Shown one piece after another: positions 12,529 through 16,916 of a stretch of DNA of 16,916 nt (positions are counted from its first letter, which is position 1; the number at the start of each line of letters is the position of its first letter). Under the pieces are notes generated by a model. That model did no database searches. It was not told the origin of the DNA and was given only the letters and a program-made list of their open reading frames with translations. This stretch comes from Candidatus Kaiserbacteria bacterium RIFCSPLOWO2_02_FULL_54_13 (GTDB lineage Bacteria; Patescibacteriota; Minisyncoccia; Phycocordibacterales; Phycocordibacteraceae): positions 2,878 to 19,793 of the forward strand of contig MFMI01000018.1 of assembly GCA_001783465.1 (NCBI GenBank), read 5' to 3'. Made by a program: the position numbers and the translations under genes.

Positions 12529-13185
12529 TTATTCTGTGGCGTAAGTAAGCCACTCTGTGACGAAGGTTTTAAAGTCGGCTCCGGATGAAAAATATTCTGG
12601 CAATGCTTCGTGGGCGAGAAGCATTTCCTCCATGCGCTTCTTTCCGAGATAATCAAGATAGCTTGAATACACAAAGGTTTCTAAAAAGCGTTCAGCGCGC
12701 ACTTTATTAATGATGCCGACCTCTTTCCATTTTGGCTCAATGAGTTTTATCGGGTTAAGATGAATATAAGAAATGAGATAACGCAGATATCGGTCATTAG
12801 CAGCATGTGTCGCTTTGAATCTTCCCTGGAAGAGAGAGCCATTTCGTTCGTGCCGCTTATTAAAGTACATTGTGTAGCCCGTGGTAAGCTTCTGCATGAA
12901 TTTACTAATGCCGTCTTCCTCATGCTCGCGAAGCAGTAGATGAAAGTGATTCGGCATCAAACAATACGCGACAATTTCAACGATGGGCTCGCCAGTCCTT
13001 TCTTCAATTTCTAACAAGGTTGAACCTTGTAATTTTAAGTCCACAGGATCATCCTGATTCGCGAGATACAAAAGGGCAAGAAAACGGTCTCGTTCGGAGA
13101 GAGACATGAAGATTTTTCTTTTGTCTGTGCCGCGATTATAGACATGATAAAACTCGCCAGGAATAAATGAAAAGGTACGTGACAT
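12529..13185 (-). CDS. REP-associated Y1/HUH transposase (RAYT), module 2
   Basis: This 218-residue protein is a Y1_Tnp/REP-associated transposase, related to but clearly different from the one at 3319-3990. It has FSFIPGEFYHVYNRGTDKRK at the amino end, HUH as MPNHFHLLL (78-86, His80 and His82), YTMYFNKRHERNGSLFQGR (104-122) and DRYLRYLISYIHLNP (131-145). Tyr136 or Tyr140 is the likely nucleophile. Residues 52-58 (LQGSTLL) are encoded by a copy of the REP-2 palindrome. It splits the translation block, lying between prfA and rpsB on the opposite strand. TATAAT with an upstream TGT lies 10 nt before the ATG. The frame is intact and all catalytic residues are present. Confidence 0.92.
   Translation of the reverse strand: MSRTFSFIPGEFYHVYNRGTDKRKIFMSLSERDRFLALLYLANQDDPVDLKLQGSTLLEIEERTGEPIVEIVAYCLMPNHFHLLLREHEEDGISKFMQKLTTGYTMYFNKRHERNGSLFQGRFKATHAANDRYLRYLISYIHLNPIKLIEPKWKEVGIINKVRAERFLETFVYSSYLDYLGKKRMEEMLLAHEALPEYFSSGADFKTFVTEWLTYATE
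13014..13030. repeat. REP-2 palindrome embedded in the RAYT coding sequence
   Basis: ACAAGGTTGAACCTTGT is identical to the cores of the flanking copies. It lies inside the transposase gene, is translated as residues 52-58, and sits 21 codons ahead of the HUH histidines. Confidence 0.9.
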
Positions 13186-13195
13186 AATAACTCTT

Positions 13196-13204
13196 ATTAT
13201 AACA
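13196..13204 (-). promoter_or_regulatory. Extended -10 promoter of RAYT module 2
   Basis: TGTTATAAT on the minus strand (consensus hexamer with TGn) ends 10 nt before ATG 13185. The upstream REP-2 copy begins 9 nt behind it and covers the -35 region. Confidence 0.6.
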
Positions 13205-13213
13205 ATAGTTTTC

Positions 13214-13232
13214 TACAAGGTTGAACCTTGTA
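13214..13232. repeat. REP-2 palindrome, upstream copy
   Basis: The 19 bases are identical to the downstream copy, TACAAGGTT-G-AACCTTGTA, 28 nt upstream of the transposase ATG. On the plus strand it lies 65 nt upstream of rpsB. Confidence 0.9.
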
Positions 13233-13235
13233 AAC

Positions 13236-13298
13236 ATGGCGATGTACGATGATGCATTCTTGCTTTGTGAAGGAGATTCAGGTAGAGTGGCGGGATAA
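13236..13298 (+). other. Short upstream ORF overlapping the rpsB start
   Basis: Twenty codons (beginning MAMYDDAFLL) run from ATG 13236 to TAA 13296-13298, which overlaps the rpsB ATG by one base (TAATG). This could couple rpsB translation to a leader peptide or be chance; no Shine-Dalgarno precedes it. Confidence 0.2.
13260..13288 (+). promoter_or_regulatory. Candidate rpsB promoter
   Basis: TTGCTT (13260-13265), 17 nt and TAGAGT (13283-13288) lie with the -10 box 9 nt before ATG 13298. An alternative is TTGAAC (13221-13226, inside the REP-2 palindrome), 18 nt and TACGAT (13245-13250), giving a ~40-nt leader. Both matches are weak. Confidence 0.35.
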
Positions 13299-13996
13299 TG
13301 GCGGACGGGAAAGGTACGGCAGAGATCCAGCGCCTCTTTGATACAGGGGCGCATTTCGCGCAGGTGAAGAGCCGGCGGCACCCCTCAATGAAGCCCTATC
13401 TGGTGGGGACGAAGGGCCGTCAGGAGATTATTGACCTCATGAAAACGACCGAACAGCTTGAGGCGGCAAAGGCCGCCATGGAGGCTCTCGCAAAAGAAGG
13501 GAAGATAGTCCTTTTCGTAGGAGGGAAGGTAGAGATTGCTGCTCTCGTGAAGAAGGCCGCGCAGGATATGGGCGCTCCCTATGTGGCGGCGCGATGGCTC
13601 GGCGGCACCATCTCCAACTGGAGCGAGATTAAGAGGCGCATTGACCGGCTCGCCGAGCTCTCTGAAGAGGGGGTGGCAGGCACGCTCGCCAAACAGCATA
13701 CGAAGCTTGAACTCGTAAAGATTGAGCGCGAGAAGAAGCGCCTCTTGGAACGGCTTGACGGTATCACGACGCTTGCGAAAAAGCCGGATGCGCTCCTCGT
13801 TATAGACACCAAGCATGAGAAGCACGCGGTAAAAGAGGCCAACGATGCGGGCATTCTCGTCATCGCTATTATGAGTTCGGACTGCAACCTCTCTGATGCG
13901 GCGTATCCGATTGTTGCGAACGACACCTCTCGGAAGACGGTGGAGCTCATCCTCGCCGAGCTCACCGAGGCATTCATGAAGGGTCAGGTCGCATAA
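13298..13996 (+). CDS. rpsB: Ribosomal protein uS2
   Basis: This 232-residue small-subunit protein is of normal length. It shows the S2 pattern: LFDTGAHFAQVKSRRHPSMKPYLVG (13-37), EIIDLMKTTEQLEAA, IVLFVGGKVEIAALVKKAA, then the signature AARWLGGTISNWSEIK (98-113), a helical hairpin rich in Lys/Glu (125-155), PDALLVIDTKHEKHAVKEAN (S2 signature 2) and SSDCNLSDAAYPIVANDTSR. It is followed after 154 bases by tsf, the usual rpsB-tsf order, but the two are separated by repeat copy B and a promoter for tsf. Confidence 0.96.
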   Translation: MADGKGTAEIQRLFDTGAHFAQVKSRRHPSMKPYLVGTKGRQEIIDLMKTTEQLEAAKAAMEALAKEGKIVLFVGGKVEIAALVKKAAQDMGAPYVAARWLGGTISNWSEIKRRIDRLAELSEEGVAGTLAKQHTKLELVKIEREKKRLLERLDGITTLAKKPDALLVIDTKHEKHAVKEANDAGILVIAIMSSDCNLSDAAYPIVANDTSRKTVELILAELTEAFMKGQVA

Positions 13997-14017
13997 CGCT
14001 AAAAAATACGAAACACG

Positions 14018-14111
14018 AAGCACGAAATCCGAAACAAACTCAAATTTTCTAAATTTTAAACATTTGAATTTTGGTGCTTGTTTCGAATTTCGATATTCGG
14101 ATTTCGTGCTT
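14018..14111. repeat. Imperfect inverted-repeat element, copy B (rpsB-tsf spacer)
   Basis: This 94-nt A/T-rich element has perfect 16-bp ends: AAGCACGAAATCCGAA (14018-14033) and its complement (14096-14111). The right half contains AATTTTGGTGCTTGTTTCG (14067-14085), the complement of a 19-mer in copy A at 11637-11655. It lies between rpsB and the tsf promoter. Confidence 0.8.
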
Positions 14112-14134
14112 TACTGGTCTTCAATGTAATTTTT

Positions 14135-14143
14135 TGATATCAT
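14135..14143 (+). promoter_or_regulatory. Extended -10 promoter of tsf
   Basis: TGATATCAT ends 7 nt before ATG 14151, the same hexamer as at the aldolase gene (TATCAT). No Shine-Dalgarno is present. Confidence 0.55.
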
Positions 14144-14150
14144 ATAAAAC

Positions 14151-14603
14151 ATGGAATTAACTACCGGTATTATTAAGCAACTACGAGACATGACCGGCGT
14201 GTCCGTCATGCAGTGCCGGGAGGCGCTTCAGGAGGCCGGTGGAGACGTCCAGGGAGCCGTTGGTATCCTTAAGAGGCACTCGGGCGCGTCGGCGCTCTCA
14301 AAGGCGAACAGAGAATTGAAGGCCGGCTTGATTGGGAGCTACACGCACGACGGGAACATCGGCGCGATGGTGCTCCTCTCCTGCGAGACCGACTTCGTCG
14401 CCAAGAATCCCGAGTTTGCCGCGCTTGCGCGCGAGCTCGCGATGCAGGTCGCCGCGATGGACCCCGAGACCGCGGACGACCTCCTAGAACAGCCGTATAT
14501 CAAAGATGCGGCCAAGACGGTGCATAATCTGCTCGACGAAGCGGCACAGAAATTCGGCGAGCGCACCGAGATAAGCCGTTTCGCGCGCCTCTCTGCTCGC
14601 TAA
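14151..14603 (+). CDS. tsf: Elongation factor Ts, compact form
   Basis: This 150-residue nucleotide exchange factor recharges EF-Tu with GTP. Residues 1-45 are the UBA-like domain (ITGIIKQLRDMTGVSVM-type start, CREALQEAGGDVQGAVGIL). Residues ~55-100 are the core with SYTHDGNIGAMVLLSCETDFVAKNPEF, where TDFV (80-83) is the EF-Tu contact motif. The end (LLEQPYIKDAAKTVHNLLDE to EISRFARLSAR) matches the usual C-terminus of short EF-Ts proteins. The protein is shorter than Thermus EF-Ts (~196) and about half the E. coli protein (~283). The linker normally lying between the LAMQVAAMDP helix and the LLEQPY motif is nearly gone, while both sides are kept. This looks like internal shortening rather than truncation by mutation. 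Confidence 0.93.
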   Translation: MELTTGIIKQLRDMTGVSVMQCREALQEAGGDVQGAVGILKRHSGASALSKANRELKAGLIGSYTHDGNIGAMVLLSCETDFVAKNPEFAALARELAMQVAAMDPETADDLLEQPYIKDAAKTVHNLLDEAAQKFGERTEISRFARLSAR

Positions 14604-14608
14604 TCGTC

Positions 14609-15031
14609 ATGGCCCGCCTTATTTTTATTTGTATCACATTCGCACTGCTCGCCGGCTTTTTCGTGCTCGTTCATTACGAAGCGCGGCGGGGCGTGCGGCT
14701 CGGAGCGAGTTACCGTGCGCGCCTCGACGAGCACGTAGAACGTATAGAGTTCATTCTCGCACACATCGATCTTGCCACGTTCTTGCGCGATGAGGCACGC
14801 CATTTTGTGAGCCGTATCGGGCATGATAGTGTGCATATCTTGCTTCTGGTCGTCAGAGCGGTAGAGCGGCTTCTCACGCGGGTCATTCGGCACCAGCACG
14901 CCAAGAGAATAATAGATGCCGAACCCGTGGAGAGTACGAGAGAATTTGTGAAGACACTTTCAGACTTCAAAGAACAACTGGACGCGACGCGTCCCAAGAT
15001 GCCGGATATTCACAAGAGCGATGGTTTCTAG
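14609..15031 (+). CDS. Small membrane-anchored protein of unknown function
   Basis: I do not recognise this 140-residue protein. It starts 5 nt after tsf stops, so it is probably co-transcribed. Residues 3-22 (RLIFICITFALLAGFFVLVH) form a membrane helix at the amino end. The remainder is basic and helical (RARLDEHVERIEFILAHIDL, VHILLLVVRAVERLLTRVI) and likely cytoplasmic or exoplasmic depending on topology; two hydrophobic helices (about 45-60 and 74-90) could pack against the membrane. The tail is polar (FKEQLDATRPKMPDIHKSDGF). The Arg/Lys-rich composition and the absence of cysteine give no function. The codon pattern is like the neighbours, and the frame on the other strand is less convincing. 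Confidence 0.6.
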   Translation: MARLIFICITFALLAGFFVLVHYEARRGVRLGASYRARLDEHVERIEFILAHIDLATFLRDEARHFVSRIGHDSVHILLLVVRAVERLLTRVIRHQHAKRIIDAEPVESTREFVKTLSDFKEQLDATRPKMPDIHKSDGF

Positions 15032-15040
15032 GGTACACGC

Positions 15041-15113
15041 GCCGGGATAGCTTAGCTGGTAAAGCAACGGTTTTGTAAACCGTAGACCGTCGGTTCGAGT
15101 CCGACTCCCGGCT
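15041..15113 (+). tRNA. tRNA-Thr (anticodon TGT)
   Basis: This is a full 73-nt cloverleaf: acceptor GCCGGGA (15041-15047) pairs TCCCGGC (15106-15112). The anticodon arm ACGGT-TTTGTAA-ACCGT has TGT at its centre, the T arm is GTCGG-TTCGAGT-CCGAC, and the discriminator base is T (15113). CCA is not encoded, so it must be added by a nucleotidyltransferase. Its last base coincides with the stop codon region of the convergent gene. Confidence 0.95.
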
Positions 15114-15778
15114 CACAATGTGGAGGTGGAGGTTGAAAGCGCGCCCTTCGGGAATTGTTTCTCAAGGTCTTCAAGCGATGTGAAGCCGTAGAATTGTTTA
15201 TTGTTGATGACGAAAGCAGGAAGAGTTTTCTCCACTTTCGTAATGGCGATAAGGGTTTTCAAGGCCCCGAGGTCCAGGTTGTAGTCAAACGAATACACGC
15301 GCAGGGTCGGGTAGGTATCGCGCAGATACGAGAGCGCGTAGCCAGCCTTATCGCAATCGCGACATTCGGCTGTATTGCTGTAGAAATAGAGGACCGTTAC
15401 CGGCTTCGTGCCGCAGGCCTTGGCGAGATTCTTTGTGATGAGGTAGTCGCGAATCTCAAGCAGAGAATATTTCTCTTTCAATCGTATTACTTGGGCATTA
15501 TTACTGCCGAGTTGGTTCTCGGCATACGAGAGTCGGGTGCCGAAGTCGGCGAGCTCGCTCGTGAGGGTGGTTGAGGAGACGGTGCTGTCGCACGGCGCCG
15601 CTTCAAGCAGGGAGAACTGCGTATCAAGAGAGAGCATATCAATGGACAGTTGGTCTTCTATGGCCGATAGTTCGGCAACGCGGGCGGTATTCAAATAGCT
15701 AATGGCATAGGCGACAGTGCCCGCGAGAAGGATAGTAATGAAGAGGGCTATGAGCGCATTCCGGACGACAAGCGACAT
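15113..15778 (-). CDS. Membrane-anchored thioredoxin-like protein
   Basis: This 221-residue protein has one amino-terminal membrane helix (LIALFITILLAGTVAYAISYL, about 9-29), a helical stalk (to ~110) and an outside thioredoxin-fold domain. VTVLYFYSNTAECRDCDKAGYAL carries a CxxC (Cys-Arg-Asp-Cys) at the expected active-site position after the first strand. LPAFVINNKQFYGFTSLEDL has the cis-proline strand (Leu-Pro-Ala-Phe) and the final strand-turn. The start at ATG 15778 is chosen because the helix begins there and the glycosyltransferase stop is 10 nt upstream; the longer open frame to 16069 is a shadow of that gene. It probably exchanges disulfides or senses redox outside the membrane. Extra cysteines (PCDST, KACGT) may be partners. 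Confidence 0.8.
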   Translation of the reverse strand: MSLVVRNALIALFITILLAGTVAYAISYLNTARVAELSAIEDQLSIDMLSLDTQFSLLEAAPCDSTVSSTTLTSELADFGTRLSYAENQLGSNNAQVIRLKEKYSLLEIRDYLITKNLAKACGTKPVTVLYFYSNTAECRDCDKAGYALSYLRDTYPTLRVYSFDYNLDLGALKTLIAITKVEKTLPAFVINNKQFYGFTSLEDLEKQFPKGALSTSTSTL

Positions 15779-15788
15779 AGTGAACGTA

Positions 15789-16916
15789 CTAATAGCGCCA
15801 ACCGCGGCGTATGCCGAGCGCGACGTCGCTCGTCGCACGGATGAGCCAGAACGGTACGAGGAGGCCATAGAGGAAGGTATATGAAATGAGGTCGAGCGTG
15901 ATACTTCCCGGCGTCTTTGAGATGCGCTTGCCGATTGCAATGAGCGCGATTGACGTGAGTAATACGATAATGGCAAGGAGTAAGTAGAAACTGGCCGGGA
16001 AATAGAACCAGTCAAATGTTCCGTGTGGCAGGAACGCGTACGAGAGCGGAATGCCGGCGCGGACCTCAAGCGCCGTTATCGCCTTTTGCATAAGTATGAA
16101 GAGCGCCAGCAGGAAGAGCAGAATGCCGCTCATAATCGCGAGCAGGGCGGTCGGGAGCACCAGCACACCGAGTACGCCGTGGCGCCGGCGGCCGACGAGG
16201 TCTCGATATTCGCCGAGGACGTTACGGAGGAAGCCGCTTATCCAGCGTGTGCGCTGTCTCATCAGTCCCCCGATTGTAGCGGGTGCCTTGGTATACACGC
16301 GGGCATGGGGCGCGTTCTCTATTCCATAACCAGCCTTTTGGATACGAAGCGCCATTTCCATATCTTCAGTCTGATGGCCATAGCGGAATCCGCCGAGCTC
16401 TTCCACGACCGCACGCCGATAAAAAGAAAAGGGTCCCGGAGTGACATAAAGGCCGTTGACCGAGGCAAAAGTGTGGCGAATCGTAATACCGAAAGCATAT
16501 TCGGCGTTCTGCATGTGCTGGAGAATATTCCCCGGTTTATGCACTGACATCGCCGCGGTTGCCGCGACGACCCGCGGGTCGTCGAAGCAGGCGATAATCT
16601 CGCGGAGCGCATCAGGTTCAACGAACGAGTCGGCGTCAAGGCATCCGACGAGGTCGGCGCGCGTGAGAGCGATACCGGCATTGAGCGCCGTATGCTTCCC
16701 GCCGTTTTCTTCTTTGCGGACGATGCGGACCTGCGGGTGCCTCGCGAAGCGCGCCATCGTCCCGGGCGTCGCATCGGTGGAGCCGTCGTCCACGAGAATA
16801 ACTTCAAGCTTTTCCTTCGGGTAGTCCAATGCGAAAAGCGACTCGCAGGTCGCGGCGATCGTAGAAGCCTCGTTCCAGCAAGGGACAATGATGGCGACCG
16901 ACGGGGTCGCCGCGCC
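15789..16916 (-). CDS. Processive family 2 glycosyltransferase (5' end off window)
   Basis: This membrane glycosyltransferase (376 residues visible, start beyond the window) likely builds a surface polysaccharide from a nucleotide sugar. The visible amino part reads SVAIIVPCWNEASTIAATCE, the classic GT2 entry strand. Then follow VDDGSTDATPG (UDP-binding), CLDADSFVEPDAL with the DxD motif, TEDMEMALRIQ with the ED base motif, and RQRTRWISGFLRN, the Q/RxxRW motif of processive enzymes (cellulose, hyaluronan and poly-GlcNAc synthases). About four membrane helices follow (VLGVLVLPTALLAIMSGILL, FLLALFILMQKAI, FYFPASFYLLLAIIVLL, YTFLYGLLVPFWLI). It is the first gene of an operon with the thioredoxin-like protein 10 nt downstream. 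The sugar and product are unknown. Confidence 0.9.
   Translation of the reverse strand, partial: GAATPSVAIIVPCWNEASTIAATCESLFALDYPKEKLEVILVDDGSTDATPGTMARFARHPQVRIVRKEENGGKHTALNAGIALTRADLVGCLDADSFVEPDALREIIACFDDPRVVAATAAMSVHKPGNILQHMQNAEYAFGITIRHTFASVNGLYVTPGPFSFYRRAVVEELGGFRYGHQTEDMEMALRIQKAGYGIENAPHARVYTKAPATIGGLMRQRTRWISGFLRNVLGEYRDLVGRRRHGVLGVLVLPTALLAIMSGILLFLLALFILMQKAITALEVRAGIPLSYAFLPHGTFDWFYFPASFYLLLAIIVLLTSIALIAIGKRISKTPGSITLDLISYTFLYGLLVPFWLIRATSDVALGIRRGWRY

Noticed and set aside
15779..16069. 97-residue amino-terminal extension of the thioredoxin-like protein
   Set aside because: The region is the C-terminus of the glycosyltransferase in another frame, low in complexity (Ser/Arg-rich), and the membrane helix follows ATG 15778.

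Overview
The window is gene-dense (no gene-free stretch over about 160 bases) and moderately GC-rich. Its content best fits a Patescibacteria (Candidate Phyla Radiation) genome, probably of the Parcubacteria/Kaiserbacteria kind. This is inferred from the small translation proteins, the split transketolase, the cysteine-rich secreted repeat protein ending in a short EF tail, the RAYT transposases, and start codons lying 6-10 nt behind -10 boxes with no Shine-Dalgarno sequence. TGA is used as an ordinary stop (for example at 15113-15115), so the code is not the UGA-Gly code of Gracilibacteria/SR1.

Layout. 1-3271: central carbon metabolism. A two-subunit transketolase (N subunit cut by the window edge) meets convergently a PfkB sugar kinase, which is divergent from a class I fructose-bisphosphate aldolase. 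3278-4044: RAYT module 1, a REP-associated Y1/HUH transposase with its palindrome downstream, inside and upstream of the gene. 4046-4890: a secreted protein of unknown function with its own terminator and a strong Shine-Dalgarno site. 5051-7109: ribosomal protein bL25 (CTC form) and a secreted coiled-coil/lytic-transglycosylase-like protein. 7121-7998 (minus): a DUF6922-like/AbiEii-like pair resembling a toxin-antitoxin system. 8078-11243: a membrane-anchored DUF5666-like protein and a 771-residue secreted Ig/InlB-like repeat protein. 11364-14603: a translation block (bL31, a release factor RF1 lacking domain 1, uS2, a compact EF-Ts) interrupted by RAYT module 2 (12510-13232). 14609-15113: a small membrane protein and tRNA-Thr(TGT). 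15113-16916 (minus): a thioredoxin-like membrane protein downstream of a processive family 2 glycosyltransferase that runs off the window.

The most unusual signal is the pair of RAYT modules. The two transposases are clearly diverged and their palindromes are unrelated in sequence. Yet both have the same geometry: one palindrome 27-28 nt before the ATG, one 0-4 nt after the stop, and one embedded in frame in the coding sequence near codon 50-58, just before the HUH motif. Other points worth attention are a recurring extended -10 promoter placed so that transcripts should be leaderless, overlapping divergent -10 boxes between the sugar kinase and aldolase, the missing domain 1 of RF1, short upstream ORFs whose stops overlap the start codons of two ribosomal protein genes, and two related 94-115 nt inverted-repeat elements ahead of prfA and tsf.

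All calls come from reading the sequence; no database search or structure prediction was run.
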